A stretch of DNA of 64,000 nt from Burkholderiales bacterium C2 (GCA_005503085.1 SCOI01000001.1:1-64000), one strand, 5' to 3'; shown: positions 8,771 through 22,217, counted from the stretch's first letter. Program-made: numbers and translations. The notes: generated by a model from the letters alone, not told the origin.

Positions 8771-11700
8771 ATGCACGCAGTGCTATTCGAAATCACGAAA
8801 CCCACTGATGACTCTGCCTTTGAGGACATGTGCGCCCGGATTTACGGCGAGGTGTTTGGAGACCTGACTCCAAAAATCAATGGACGCAGGGGGCAGGCCC
8901 AAGGTGGCGTCGACGTTTTCGTAAACTCGGCTGCCGGGCGGCTCGGCATCCAGTCGAAACGCTACGTCGATGGTGCCTTGACGCTCAGGATGGTCGAGAA
9001 GGAACTTGAGCGCGCTGAAAAGAAGAAGGTGGCAGTCGTCAAGCTCATCGTCGCCACGACGGCGGCGGCCGACGCAGCGCTTTTGCATGACGTGCAGACC
9101 CTGTCGGACAAACGTGTTGCGGCCGGGCAATTCCCCGTCGAAATCGAATTTTGGGAGGACATCTGCCGCCACATCCGGGGCAACGGCAAGCTTCAGCGTG
9201 ACTACGCGCCCAATGCGCCAGGTGCGATGTTTCAGGAGCAGCGGGAGAGCAATACCGCTATCCAAGGGATGTTGCTGCGAGTTGAGTCCAAGCTGGATGT
9301 CGCCACGGGACTGCCTGCCGCCCGACCAGACTCCGTCAACAAGTTCATCTCGAATCAGCTCGATGGCATCAACGACTTGCTTAAGGTCTGCCGCTTTCGA
9401 GACGGGCTGGAGGCGATAGGCCGTTTGGGGTCGGACATGAGCTTGCTTGACCCGCACCAACAGGCTCGTTGGTATCTGCAGCGAGCCCTATGCACCTGGC
9501 ATCTGGAGGGCGGCAAAGCAGCAGTCAACGATTTTCTAAAGTCAGCAGAGCTGTATCCAGACGACGAAAAGATGGCAGCAGCGGGCGTGCGTGGGCTGAT
9601 GCTTAATGAAGACATCGCCGGTGCTGTCGCTGCTGGCAGCAAGGCCGTCGATAGGTTTCCGGCCTCGGTGCACGTCTGGATTGCCTACACGAACGCCCGC
9701 ATGTTCAACGGCGAGGAGGTCAAGCTGGCGGACGCACCAGCAGCCATGCGGAACAACTGCGATGTGCTGCAGATACTTGCACTGGCGCGGAAGCTGGCCG
9801 GTGACATCGCTGGAGCCAATCAGACCATTGGCCCGGCACTGGACCTGCCCGATGCGGGATTCTTCGTTCGACGGACTGCATTGGCGCTCGCCCTCGAGGT
9901 CGCAACCGTTGACCCCATTCAGAGTGCCTTTAACCTGCTTCCGGGTAGCACGCTGGACGCGGTGAAACGCGCCATCTTCCACTTCGGCCCTCGGAAGGAG
10001 AGGATTTGGGATATTCAGAGTACTGAGGCGCGTGCTGACACCCTTGTGCATCTAGCCTACGCGTACAACCTAGTCGGTCAGGCTGACGAAGCGCTGAAGT
10101 TGGTAGATGAGGCCCGACATTCGGACGCGCTTAGTCCAAAACTTATGCGTGTGGCCCTGGATGCCTATCGTCGGCTGGAGCGCCACGATGAGATTCTTGT
10201 GCAAGGCCGGGCTTGGCTCGACAGCCTCGAAGAGGAATCACTGATTCTGGTAACTGAAGTCGCCTCGGATGCCGGCGACGTCGCTCTTGTCGATGCGGCT
10301 ACAGCTGCAATTCAGAAGGTCCCATGCGCCGAACCCAATGTGCTCGACATGATGAAGGCAATGCGCTGGATTGCCTTGTGGAAGTCGAAAGAGGGCAGGG
10401 CGCAGGCCGTAGCAGAGGCGAAGGCTGCGGGTCTGGCCACTACTGACAGCCTCCCGCTCATCTGCGGCGGTGCTCGCGTGCTCCACCTAATGGGTGAGGA
10501 CGTTGAATGCGAAGCGGCTGTAGCGCGAGCCAAGGCGCTGGTCCCCGATTTGAGCAAGGGGACGCTGGCGTTGCAGCTCGCAGACCTGTACTACGCACTA
10601 AAAAAACACGCCGACGCTGCGCCAATTTACGAGAAGTTTGCGCCAAAGGGCCGACGCACTGAACTGCATGTTCGGTTGCTTGTCAGCTATGTTCGGTGTG
10701 GCGCGAGAAAGAAGGCACGCGAACTATTGGCCTCTCTGCCAGGAGACTGGGCAGCCGACGACCAGTTGCGCGGGCTGGCCCTTGACCTTGGGCAGCAGGC
10801 TGCTGATTGGGACTTCCTAGTGCCATTGGCTGACCGTCAATGCGAGCTGGCGCCTAAGAGTTCCGGCGGCTGGCTGCTAAAGCTTGTCCTCGACCTCAAG
10901 ACCAGAAAGATGCTTCGCTTCCATCAGAACTTGGACGCATTGCCGGAGGAACTGAACGGCCCTCACCGACAAATTGCACAGCTTGCGTCTCTTGAGCTGA
11001 AGTACGACCGGCACGAGGCCGGCATGCTGCGGCTATATCGGCAGTTTCGCCGGAACATGGACGAGCTTGATGCTGCTTCGGGCTACTTCGTTGGTTTCGT
11101 CGCGTGCCGGGCCAAACTGCCGAACATGGATGAGGCTTTGCCAGTTGTAGTGCCTGGTTCTACTGTTCAGTTGAAGGAGGAGTTTGGCGCTGCCTTGACG
11201 GTCACGCTGGACCCGGCGAGTGCGGGCCCCCTACCCACTCGCGATGGATTCTTCTCGCACGATGGCGCTGAAGTCCAAGCACTTCTCGGCGCGGCTGTTG
11301 GTTCGGTCGTTGAGCTACCGGGAGGGCTGGGAACTAAGCGGACGTACACCGTTCAGAGTGTTACGTCGGCCTATCGGTACTTGTTGCAGTTCGCGCAGGG
11401 ACGTGTTCAAACGTCGATGTCGCCGGATTCAGCATTCTTTTCAGTTCCCGTGCCGACGACAGAAGATGGGGCTGACTTCTCGCACATGCATGCGATGCTC
11501 AAGCGGCAGTCGGACCATTCGAAGATGGTCCTAGATGCGTATCAAAGCGGACCTCTGACGCTGGGCATCGTCTCCCGTATGCTCGGACATAGCGTTATTG
11601 ACGTTGTTTCGGGTTGGCCCAGCACAGGGCCGAAGCTCTTTGTTTGCAGTGGAACCCGCGAAGACCGTCAAGCCTCAGCTCTACTGTTGGAGCGGCCTGG

Positions 11701-12964
11701 GGCTGCTTATGTCGTCGATGCTGCGACGATTGCCGAGTTGACTTGGCTCGGTTGCCAACACGTGCTGGCTGTCCTTCCAAAAGTCTACTGTTCTACCAAG
11801 ACCCTGGAGGTTCTGGAAGTCCGCTTGGAAGAAGCGCAAACAGAAGGAGAGGGCGGCCGAGTATTCGATGACGAGGGCGTGATGCGCTTCATCGAATTCA
11901 GCGGCAAAGACAAAGAGCGCCGCGTGGCGTTCACCCAAGCCATGGTCGATGCCGTGCGCGCATATTGCGAGGTAGTTCCGGCTTATGGGTCGGACGTGCT
12001 GCCGGAAAGCATGGACCGTGCAGAAGAAGCACTGGAGGCCGAGGAGTACTCGGTGCTTCTGTTGCTGTCCGAATTGGACGCGACGCTTTTGTCGGTCGAC
12101 GGACGGTTTGCACAACTGGCTACCGCGACATTTGGGCGAGCAACGGTGTGGCCACAGGTCCTGCTGATGTATGCCGTAGAGAAGGGCGTAATCGATGCGC
12201 GGGACTATTGCAAGGCACTGATTCAACTGTTCCTCGGCAATAGGACATTCATTTCGTTGGCGGCATACGACCTTCTAGTGATGTCGCTGCAAGGTGGGTT
12301 CGTCGCCCGAACGGGGATTCAACGTTTCAAGGACTATCTGGCCAGCCCGGATACGGAATTGCCAAGCGCAGTGAGCGTCGTCTTTGATTTTCTGAATTTG
12401 CTGGCAACACATCACACTCAGGTAAAGGCTTTTGCTGAGATGCTGAGCCACCTGGTTGAGGGCGTGCTACGGCACCCTAACTGCGACGCGGAATGGTTCC
12501 TTGCTGAGACGGCCGAGGTAACGGCAAAGTTGGTCATTGCTACTGGAGGGCTGGAGTCTCCCTATCCGCCGTTGGAGCGACGACGGCGGAAGCAGATTGC
12601 CGCCTTGGGGGAATTGCTTGGGCAGGCAGTGCAGCGGGCGATTGAACTGGCCGCCCGCCCGGACCAACGGCGAGCCGTTAGGCTGAATGCGCTCAAGTGC
12701 ACGCTCTATCCGCATCTCGTGTTCGATGGCAGCGTACCTGAGCCAGAGGCTACCGACGTCAAGCTTGGGGAGCCGTTGCCGCCGCAGGCAGTTGACGAGA
12801 CGCCTGCGCCGACCATCCACGTAGAAACCGCGTTCCTCGTGAAAGCGGAAAGTTCTGCCGATACAGTTGTCGAGCAGCCGAGCGACAGCCCAGACTCGCT
12901 GCTTCGGACCAGCCATCCGTTGCTTAGCAGCCCGACGGGAAATGTAAGTCCGGCGGGGATGTAG
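8771..12964 (+). CDS. Mrr-like nuclease / TPR / GreAB-C-like / PIN-like multidomain protein
   Basis: A 1397-residue protein whose architecture can be read in segments. Residues 1-150 match an Mrr-type PD-(D/E)XK fold: FEDM (E18), GGVDVFV (D48) and IQSKRY with the QxK pair Q61/K63. Residues about 160-780 are alpha-helical repeats of TPR type. Residues 791-870 resemble the C-terminal domain of GreA/GreB (ALLG, then G-x-V, then TYTVQSV at 858-864). Residues about 960-1200 resemble a PIN nuclease (YVVDAATIAEL with D983; LSELDATLLSVDGRF with E1101, D1103, D1110). PIN, TPR and GreAB-C fusions are known in predicted counter-invader systems; the Mrr head is what I see here. I chose ATG 8771 over GTG 8750 because AAGGGG lies just before it. 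The DUF4238 gene follows nine bases later. Confidence 0.75.
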   Translation: MHAVLFEITKPTDDSAFEDMCARIYGEVFGDLTPKINGRRGQAQGGVDVFVNSAAGRLGIQSKRYVDGALTLRMVEKELERAEKKKVAVVKLIVATTAAADAALLHDVQTLSDKRVAAGQFPVEIEFWEDICRHIRGNGKLQRDYAPNAPGAMFQEQRESNTAIQGMLLRVESKLDVATGLPAARPDSVNKFISNQLDGINDLLKVCRFRDGLEAIGRLGSDMSLLDPHQQARWYLQRALCTWHLEGGKAAVNDFLKSAELYPDDEKMAAAGVRGLMLNEDIAGAVAAGSKAVDRFPASVHVWIAYTNARMFNGEEVKLADAPAAMRNNCDVLQILALARKLAGDIAGANQTIGPALDLPDAGFFVRRTALALALEVATVDPIQSAFNLLPGSTLDAVKRAIFHFGPRKERIWDIQSTEARADTLVHLAYAYNLVGQADEALKLVDEARHSDALSPKLMRVALDAYRRLERHDEILVQGRAWLDSLEEESLILVTEVASDAGDVALVDAATAAIQKVPCAEPNVLDMMKAMRWIALWKSKEGRAQAVAEAKAAGLATTDSLPLICGGARVLHLMGEDVECEAAVARAKALVPDLSKGTLALQLADLYYALKKHADAAPIYEKFAPKGRRTELHVRLLVSYVRCGARKKARELLASLPGDWAADDQLRGLALDLGQQAADWDFLVPLADRQCELAPKSSGGWLLKLVLDLKTRKMLRFHQNLDALPEELNGPHRQIAQLASLELKYDRHEAGMLRLYRQFRRNMDELDAASGYFVGFVACRAKLPNMDEALPVVVPGSTVQLKEEFGAALTVTLDPASAGPLPTRDGFFSHDGAEVQALLGAAVGSVVELPGGLGTKRTYTVQSVTSAYRYLLQFAQGRVQTSMSPDSAFFSVPVPTTEDGADFSHMHAMLKRQSDHSKMVLDAYQSGPLTLGIVSRMLGHSVIDVVSGWPSTGPKLFVCSGTREDRQASALLLERPGAAYVVDAATIAELTWLGCQHVLAVLPKVYCSTKTLEVLEVRLEEAQTEGEGGRVFDDEGVMRFIEFSGKDKERRVAFTQAMVDAVRAYCEVVPAYGSDVLPESMDRAEEALEAEEYSVLLLLSELDATLLSVDGRFAQLATATFGRATVWPQVLLMYAVEKGVIDARDYCKALIQLFLGNRTFISLAAYDLLVMSLQGGFVARTGIQRFKDYLASPDTELPSAVSVVFDFLNLLATHHTQVKAFAEMLSHLVEGVLRHPNCDAEWFLAETAEVTAKLVIATGGLESPYPPLERRRRKQIAALGELLGQAVQRAIELAARPDQRRAVRLNALKCTLYPHLVFDGSVPEPEATDVKLGEPLPPQAVDETPAPTIHVETAFLVKAESSADTVVEQPSDSPDSLLRTSHPLLSSPTGNVSPAGM

Positions 12965-12972
12965 CGACAGTC

Positions 12973-13830
12973 ATGTCCGCACATGTCGAGCATCACTTCG
13001 TTCCGCGCTTCTTGCTTCAACAGTGGGCAGGGAGCGACCGGAGAGTTTCGGTGTTTCGTTGGAACGGGGACCAGTTACTTGACTCTCGGTGTTCGCCGAA
13101 GGCTGTCGCCAAGGTACAGCATCTGTACTCGCTGAGGCGGTCTACGAAGACCCCAGATGTCCAGTTTGAGCGCGAGTTCTTCGGTCCGAAGTTGGACGAC
13201 CTGGCTGCCCCGATTCACAGACTATTGCTTGCCGATGGCGTTGAGGCTTTATCGAAGGAACAGCGAGTGAACTGGTCGCGCTTCATGCTGGCTCAGATGA
13301 TGCGCGTTCCGTCTGCAGTGAAGCTCATTCGACAGCTGACGCGAGCCATGATGCTCGAACAATTCCGGGCGATGGCGAGTAACGCGGGTATGCCAGAAGT
13401 CGCAGAGGTATGGCTCCGGCCGGAACGCAGCGATACGCTCGATGATGCTGGCATGGGCGCGCTGCATCGATTCATCGAGTCTCCGCAGTTCAATCGCGAC
13501 ATTGTGTTCGGCGAGTGGGCGGTGATTTCTCTGGCGCAGGGCGATGTCGATGCACTACTGAGCGACAACCCGGTGGTGCATCTTGGGGACTTGAAGGAGA
13601 ACGCCTTCATCCTGATGCTTCCGCTCGCTCCGCGAACGCTCTTCGTCTGTGCGAGCACACCAGAGGATTTGGTACGGACCACCACGAACGTGAGCTGCAA
13701 GCTCTTTAAGGCAGTCAATCGGCAGATGGTCAAGCAGGCGACTGAGTACGTTTATGCCACGGGAAGGTTCCACGAACCGCTGGTGCGAAAGTGGCTTGTG
13801 CATACAGCCGCTAGAAATGGGGACGTTTAG
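12973..13830 (+). CDS. DUF4238 domain protein
   Basis: A 285-residue protein beginning with the HHFVPRFLL motif (residues 7-15) that defines DUF4238 proteins, followed by the usual FRW and helical body with conserved ILLSDNPV-like segment (here ALLSDNPVVHL). The biochemical role of the family is unknown; members are frequently found in accessory and defence islands. It follows the multidomain nuclease by nine bases and ends the accessory segment. The ribosome-binding site is weak, suggesting coupling to the upstream gene. Confidence 0.85.
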   Translation: MSAHVEHHFVPRFLLQQWAGSDRRVSVFRWNGDQLLDSRCSPKAVAKVQHLYSLRRSTKTPDVQFEREFFGPKLDDLAAPIHRLLLADGVEALSKEQRVNWSRFMLAQMMRVPSAVKLIRQLTRAMMLEQFRAMASNAGMPEVAEVWLRPERSDTLDDAGMGALHRFIESPQFNRDIVFGEWAVISLAQGDVDALLSDNPVVHLGDLKENAFILMLPLAPRTLFVCASTPEDLVRTTTNVSCKLFKAVNRQMVKQATEYVYATGRFHEPLVRKWLVHTAARNGDV

Positions 13831-13937
13831 CCGCTCCAGCCTCAACCAGCGCGGTTAACAAGTTCAAATTGCGCCGGCAGGGCGACAAGGCGCGTTTGGC
13901 ACTGTGAGTTTGGAGCCGTTGGCAGCCTAAGCTGGAA

Positions 13938-13974
13938 CTTTGGCAGGCAAGGCTTGTTTCAACAGTTGCCAAAG
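13938..13974. repeat. inverted repeat near the island edge
   Basis: CTTTGGCA (13938-13945) and TGCCAAAG (13967-13974) are perfect 8-base inverted arms separated by 21 bases. There is no T-tract, so it is not a clear terminator. It lies about 20 bases before the dif-like site and could be part of the boundary of the accessory segment. Confidence 0.35.
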
Positions 13975-13996
13975 GTTTCAGCGCTACAGGGATGCA

Positions 13997-17381
<3,385 letters not shown>

Positions 17382-18293
17382 TCAATCGGCGGCTTGCAGA
17401 TGGGGGCCGAGAATCTCGGCCAGCCAGTCCATCACGACCCGCACCCGGGTCGACAGATGGCGCCGGTTCGCATAGACCATGTTGAGCGGCATCGGCGGCG
17501 CCGGATAGTCGGTCATCACCTCGACCAGGCGGCCGCTGGCCAGCAGCTCCGTCATCACCAGCGCCGGTACCTGGATCAGGCCCAGGCCGGCCAGACAGGC
17601 CGCCTGGTAGGCATCGGCATTGTTGACCGTCACCGCGCCAGCCATCGCGAGCTGCTGCGCCCGGCCGTCCTGCAGATACTCGAAGCCGCTCGACTTGGCA
17701 CCCAAGGTGTTGACGTAATGCACCAGCCGGTGGCCGGCCAGATCGGCCGGCGTCCGCGGCACACCATGGGCCTGCAGATAGGCCGGGCTGGCGCAGTTGG
17801 CCATGCGCAGCAGGCCCAGCGGCCGTGCCACCAGGCTGTTGTCCAGCACCGCGCCGACCCGCAGCACGCAGTCAAAACCCTCGCGCACCAGATCGACCCG
17901 GCGCTCGGTGCTGCTGAACTCGATCTCCAGCTCCGGATGCCTGTCCAGCAACTCGGGCAGGCGCGGGATCACCAGGTCGCGCGCCATGCCCGTGGTCATG
18001 TCCAGCCGCACCCGCCCGCTCAGGCCTTTGGCACCCTGCAGCTGGAACATCGATTCCAGTTCCTCCACATCGGCCAGCACATCCTTGCTGCGCTCGTAGA
18101 AAGCCTGGCCGTCCTGGGTCAGCTGCACGCGCCGCGTGGTCCGGTGTAGCAGGCGCACGCCCAGCTGCGCCTCCAGCTGCTGGACCGCCGTCGAGGCCGT
18201 GGCCTTGGGCAGGCCCAGGCTTTCGGCGGCCTGGGTGAAGCTGGCCAGCTCGGCCACGCGATGGAAGATTTGCATCCGTTCGATAGGGCTCAT
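17382..18293 (-). CDS. LysR-family transcriptional regulator
   Basis: A 303-residue regulator with an N-terminal winged helix-turn-helix (MQIFHRVAELASFTQAAESL, then KATASTAVQQLEAQLGVRLL) and a C-terminal effector-binding domain. The N-terminus MSPIERMQIF is typical of the subgroup that regulates adjacent oxidoreductases. It is divergently transcribed from the SDR gene with a shared 104-base control region, so the SDR gene is its probable target. The effector is unknown. Confidence 0.92.
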   Translation of the reverse strand: MSPIERMQIFHRVAELASFTQAAESLGLPKATASTAVQQLEAQLGVRLLHRTTRRVQLTQDGQAFYERSKDVLADVEELESMFQLQGAKGLSGRVRLDMTTGMARDLVIPRLPELLDRHPELEIEFSSTERRVDLVREGFDCVLRVGAVLDNSLVARPLGLLRMANCASPAYLQAHGVPRTPADLAGHRLVHYVNTLGAKSSGFEYLQDGRAQQLAMAGAVTVNNADAYQAACLAGLGLIQVPALVMTELLASGRLVEVMTDYPAPPMPLNMVYANRRHLSTRVRVVMDWLAEILGPHLQAAD

Positions 18294-18397
18294 TGTTCAA
18301 TTATTAGCGAACAGACAAATCCATCAGTGCCGATTTATCCGATGAACCTCCCTCAATAGACTGCTGTTCATCCCATTCACCTCTGACGGAGAACCCC
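18294..18397. promoter_or_regulatory. divergent LysR/SDR control region
   Basis: The shared promoter region contains a long-spaced inverted repeat, GATGAAC (18341-18347) and GTTCATC (18366-18372). It also has TTC-N10-GAA near the LysR start, which fits the T-N11-A pattern of LysR sites. Either could be the operator; both are inferred from symmetry. Confidence 0.4.
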
Positions 18398-19168
18398 ATG
18401 AACCAGCAATCCACCACCCCCATCGCACTGATCACCGGCGGCAGCCGCGGCCTCGGCAAGAGCGCCGCCCTGCATCTGGCCGTCCAGGGCAGCGACATCA
18501 TCCTGACCTACCGCAGCCAGCGCGCCGAGGCCGAGGCCACCGTGGCCGCGATCCAGGCACTTGGCCGCCGTGCGGTGGCGCTGCCGCTGGATGTCGGCAA
18601 CAGCGCCAGCTTCGCCGGTTTCGCGGCCCAGGTTCGCCAGGCGCTGGCCGAGGTCTGGCAGCGCGAGCGCTTCGACCACCTGGTCAACAATGCCGGTGTC
18701 GGCGTCCACGCCGGCCTGCTGGACACGAGCGAGGCCCAGTTCGATGAGCTGGTCAATGTGCACTTCAAGGGCGTGTTCTTCCTGACCCAGGCGCTGCTGC
18801 CGCTGCTCAATGACGGTGGCCGCATCGTCAATATCTCCAGCGGCCTGACCCGCTTCGCCCTGCCCGGCTATGCGGCCTATGCCGCAATGAAGGGCGCCAT
18901 CGAGGTCTTGAGCCGCTATATGGCCAAGGAGTTGGGCGCGCGCGGCATTGCCGTCAATGTGGTGGCGCCGGGCGCCATCGAAACCGATTTCGGCGGCGGC
19001 GCGGTGCGCGACAACGCCGAGCTCAACCGCTTCATCGCCGCGCAGACCGCGCTGGGCCGGGTCGGCCTGCCCGACGATATCGGCGGCGTGATCGCGTCCC
19101 TGCTGGCGCCGGCGAACCGCTGGGTCAATGCGCAGCGCATCGAGGCTTCCGGCGGCATGTTCCTCTGA
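18398..19168 (+). CDS. short-chain dehydrogenase/reductase
   Basis: A 256-residue classical SDR: Rossmann nucleotide-binding TGGSRGLG (13-20), NNAG (97-100), catalytic serine in NISS (147-148) and YAAMK with Y161 and K165. TYRSQ after the second strand suggests NADP(H) preference. It ends with a typical C-terminal glycine-rich segment (IEASGGMFL). The substrate cannot be told from sequence. It is expressed divergently from, and probably controlled by, the LysR regulator. A purine-rich GGAG lies before ATG. Confidence 0.92.
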   Translation: MNQQSTTPIALITGGSRGLGKSAALHLAVQGSDIILTYRSQRAEAEATVAAIQALGRRAVALPLDVGNSASFAGFAAQVRQALAEVWQRERFDHLVNNAGVGVHAGLLDTSEAQFDELVNVHFKGVFFLTQALLPLLNDGGRIVNISSGLTRFALPGYAAYAAMKGAIEVLSRYMAKELGARGIAVNVVAPGAIETDFGGGAVRDNAELNRFIAAQTALGRVGLPDDIGGVIASLLAPANRWVNAQRIEASGGMFL

Positions 19169-19175
19169 GCCAGGC

Positions 19176-20483
19176 TCAGGCGTCGCCCTCGGGCTCGCTG
19201 GCCGCCACCCGGGCGATCATCACCTGGTCGACCCGGTGGCTGTCCACATCCACCACCTCGAAGCGCCAGCCCTCCCAGACCACCTGGTCGGTGCGCTTAG
19301 GGATGCGGCGCAGCATCACCATCAAAAAGCCGGCCAGCGTGTCGTACTGGCCGGAATGCGGCAGGGTCTCCAGCCCCAGCGCGCGCTGCACATCGGGGAT
19401 CGGCGTGATGCCGTCGGCCAGGAAACTGCCATCCTCGCGGCGCACGATCTGCTCCTCGTCATGACTGGCCACCAGGCTGCCCATCACCGTGCTCATCACA
19501 TCATTGAGCGTGATCACGCCGACGACCAGGCTGTACTCGTTGACGATCACGGCAAAGTCTTCCAGCGCCTGGCGGAACTGGGTCAGCACCTCGGATAAGG
19601 TCAGCCGGTCGGGCACGATCAGCACCTTCTTGACCAGGCCGACGCAGGTGCGCAGGCTGATCGGCTCGTCGCGCAGCACGCGCTGGAACAGATCGGTGGC
19701 GTCGACATAGCCGACCACCTGGTCGATCTCGCCGTCGCAGACCAGATAAGTCGAGTGCGGGTCGTCGGCGATGCGGGTGCGTATCAGCGCGTCGTCGTCG
19801 TCCAGCGAGAAGAACACGATGCGCTCGCGCGTCGTCATCGCGCTCTCGACCCGGCGGGTGTCGAGCTCAAAGATGTTCTCGATGGCCTGCTGCTCGGCAT
19901 CGGCCACCACGCCGGCCTGGTTGCCGGCCTCGGTCATCGCCAGGATGTCGTGATGGGTGATCGTGTTGTCGCGCTGCACCGGCCGGCCCGACAAGCGCAG
20001 CAGGCCCTCGGTGATCAGGCTGAAGATCCAGGCCAGCGGCTTCAGCAGGGTCACCAGCCCTAGCATCGGGCCGATCAGCGCCAGCGCGATGCGTTCGGGC
20101 TCATTCATCGACCAACGCTTGGGCACCAGATCGGCCAGCACGATAAAGAGCGTCGTGATCGTGATGAAGGACAGCGCGAAGCCCAGGGTCTCGGCCCGCT
20201 CGGGCGCGACCAGATAACCCAGCGCGGCCTGGAAATGCGGCGTGAACGCCCCCTCGCCGACGATGCCGCCGAGGATGGCCACGGTGTTGACGCCGATCTG
20301 TACCACGGTGAAATAGTGGCCCGGATGTTCCTGCACGGCCAGCACCCGCGCGGCCCGCGTGTCGCCCTCCTCGGCCAGCTGCTGCAGCTTCAGACGGCGC
20401 GAGGCCGCCAGCGACAGCTCGGCCATCGAGAAGAATGCGCTGGCCGCAATCAGGGCGGCGATCAACAGCAGGCTGGTACTCAA
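19176..20483 (-). CDS. CNNM/CorC-type membrane transporter with CBS domains
   Basis: About 435 residues. The N-terminal half is a CNNM (DUF21) membrane domain with hydrophobic helices and the AELSLAASRR segment. Two CBS motifs follow (MTTRERIVFFSLDD; LVGVITLNDVM-like VVGVITLND), then a C-terminal CorC/HlyC transporter-associated domain. Relatives move or regulate Mg2+/Co2+ and are often labelled hemolysin family. The frame runs far upstream, but the start is probably TTG 20483, preceded by GGGGGAG at six bases; no ATG is available near the first helix. It diverges from the chemoreceptor gene. Confidence 0.88.
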   Translation of the reverse strand: MSTSLLLIAALIAASAFFSMAELSLAASRRLKLQQLAEEGDTRAARVLAVQEHPGHYFTVVQIGVNTVAILGGIVGEGAFTPHFQAALGYLVAPERAETLGFALSFITITTLFIVLADLVPKRWSMNEPERIALALIGPMLGLVTLLKPLAWIFSLITEGLLRLSGRPVQRDNTITHHDILAMTEAGNQAGVVADAEQQAIENIFELDTRRVESAMTTRERIVFFSLDDDDALIRTRIADDPHSTYLVCDGEIDQVVGYVDATDLFQRVLRDEPISLRTCVGLVKKVLIVPDRLTLSEVLTQFRQALEDFAVIVNEYSLVVGVITLNDVMSTVMGSLVASHDEEQIVRREDGSFLADGITPIPDVQRALGLETLPHSGQYDTLAGFLMVMLRRIPKRTDQVVWEGWRFEVVDVDSHRVDQVMIARVAASEPEGDA

Positions 20484-20666
20484 CAAAGACTCCCCCGCGT
20501 CCGGGCTTGAACAGTCCTCAGTGTAGCGGCGAGCCACGCCCGCGCGAGGCCAGGCAAGGCCTGGCACCTCGGCAAAAAAACCGACGCCCGGTCCCGGCCC
20601 TGTGTTAATTTGGCCGCCTTGCCGAGTGTTTTCTTTGAAGCGCCTGCCGGTGCCGAAAGGATCGAT

Positions 20667-22217
20667 ATGAAGCTGTCCAATCTGCGTGTGGGTCTGCGAC
20701 TGGGCCTGGGTTTCGGCCTGTTGCTGCTGCTGATGCTGGCCATGGGGATCTATGCGGTCAACCGGGTCAACCGGGTGCAGGCCAATGTCACCGATCTGGC
20801 CGGCAACTGGCTGCCCAGCACCCAGCAGCTGGCCGGGCTCAACGAGGCGCTCAACCAGATGCGGCGGGCCGAGCTGCAGATGCTCCTGGGTGGCGGCGAG
20901 AAGGCGCTGCAGGAAGAAACGGCGCGGCTGAACAAGCAATGGGAGCAGGTGCCCCAGCTGATGGCCAGCTACGAGGCCAGCGTCGGCAGCGAAGCCGAGC
21001 GCCAGCTCTTCAAGGAGTTCGCCGACATCGTGGCCGCGTACAAGAGCTCGCAGCCCCGGCTGATCGAGCTGCTGCGTGCCGGCAAGCAGGAGGAGGCCTT
21101 GAGTTATCTGCGCGGCGACTCGCGCAAGGTGTTTCGCGCCACCACCGAGGCCATCGTCAAGCTGATCACGCTGAACGATCAGGGCGGCGCCCAGGCCCAC
21201 CAGGATGCCAAGGCCAGTCATCAGGCCGTGCTATGGGGCATCTGGCTGATGGTCGCGCTCGCCCTGGCCTTGGGCAGCGCGGTGGCCTGGCTGCTGACGC
21301 GCTCGCTGACCCAGCCGCTGGGCTATGCCGCGGCCAGCGCGGACCGCATCGCCGGCGGCGATCTGAGTGTGCATCTGCAGTCCGAGCGGCGCGACGAACT
21401 CGGCGACCTGCTGCGCTCGCTGGCACGCATGCAAGAGGCGCTCAATCTGTCGATGGGCACGGTCAAGCACAGCGCCGACAGCATCGCCACGGCCAGCCAG
21501 GAGGTCTCGACCGGCAGCCTGGACCTGTCCTCGCGCACCGAGCAGGCCGCTTCCAGCCTGGAGCAGACCTCGGCGGCGATGCAGCAGGTCACCGACACCG
21601 TGCGGCATAGCGCCGCCTCGGCGCGCGAGGCCAGCCAGCTGGCGGTCTCGGCCTCCGGCGTGGCGCGCCAGGGCGGCGATGTGGTGTCCCGGGTGGTCAG
21701 CACGATGGACGGCATCCAGCAGTCCTCGCGCAAGATTGCCGACATCATCGGCGTGATCGATGGCATCGCCTTCCAGACCAATATCCTGGCGCTGAATGCG
21801 GCGGTCGAGGCGGCCCGCGCGGGCGAGCAGGGTCGCGGCTTCGCGGTGGTGGCGGCCGAGGTGCGCACCCTGGCCCAGCGCAGCGCCCAGGCGGCCAAGG
21901 AGATCAAGACCCTGATCGGCAACTCGGTCGATCAGGTCGAGGCCGGCTCGCGCCTGGTGGCCGATGCCGGCGGCATGATGCGCGAGGTCGTCACGGCGGT
22001 GGGCCGGGTCAGCGACATCATCGGCGAGATCGCCACCGCCGTTCAGCAGCAGACCCAGAGCCTCAGCGAGGTCAACACGGCCATCGGCCAGCTCGACGGC
22101 ATGACGCAGCAGAACGCCGCCCTGGTCGAAGAGTCGGCCGCCGCCTCGGAATCGCTGCGCGAACAGGCCGCGCGGCTGGCCGAGGTGGTGGCGCGCTTCC
22201 GGCTGGCGGCTAGCTGA
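20667..22217 (+). CDS. methyl-accepting chemotaxis protein
   Basis: A 516-residue transmembrane chemoreceptor. An N-terminal helix ([20 protein letters not shown]), a periplasmic four-helix-bundle ligand domain and a second helix near 190-215 precede a HAMP linker. The cytoplasmic signalling coiled coil has the conserved hairpin [20 protein letters not shown] (about 366-385) that contacts CheA/CheW. The ligand is unknown. GAAAGGA lies before ATG 20667. Its last eight bases overlap the convergent zipA stop. No che genes are nearby, so it is an orphan receptor. Confidence 0.95.
   Translation: MKLSNLRVGLRLGLGFGLLLLLMLAMGIYAVNRVNRVQANVTDLAGNWLPSTQQLAGLNEALNQMRRAELQMLLGGGEKALQEETARLNKQWEQVPQLMASYEASVGSEAERQLFKEFADIVAAYKSSQPRLIELLRAGKQEEALSYLRGDSRKVFRATTEAIVKLITLNDQGGAQAHQDAKASHQAVLWGIWLMVALALALGSAVAWLLTRSLTQPLGYAAASADRIAGGDLSVHLQSERRDELGDLLRSLARMQEALNLSMGTVKHSADSIATASQEVSTGSLDLSSRTEQAASSLEQTSAAMQQVTDTVRHSAASAREASQLAVSASGVARQGGDVVSRVVSTMDGIQQSSRKIADIIGVIDGIAFQTNILALNAAVEAARAGEQGRGFAVVAAEVRTLAQRSAQAAKEIKTLIGNSVDQVEAGSRLVADAGGMMREVVTAVGRVSDIIGEIATAVQQQTQSLSEVNTAIGQLDGMTQQNAALVEESAAASESLREQAARLAEVVARFRLAAS

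Noticed and set aside
20540-20666. A sigma-28 flagellar-type promoter before the chemoreceptor
   Set aside because: TTAATTT and GCCGAG are present but their spacing is too short for the consensus.
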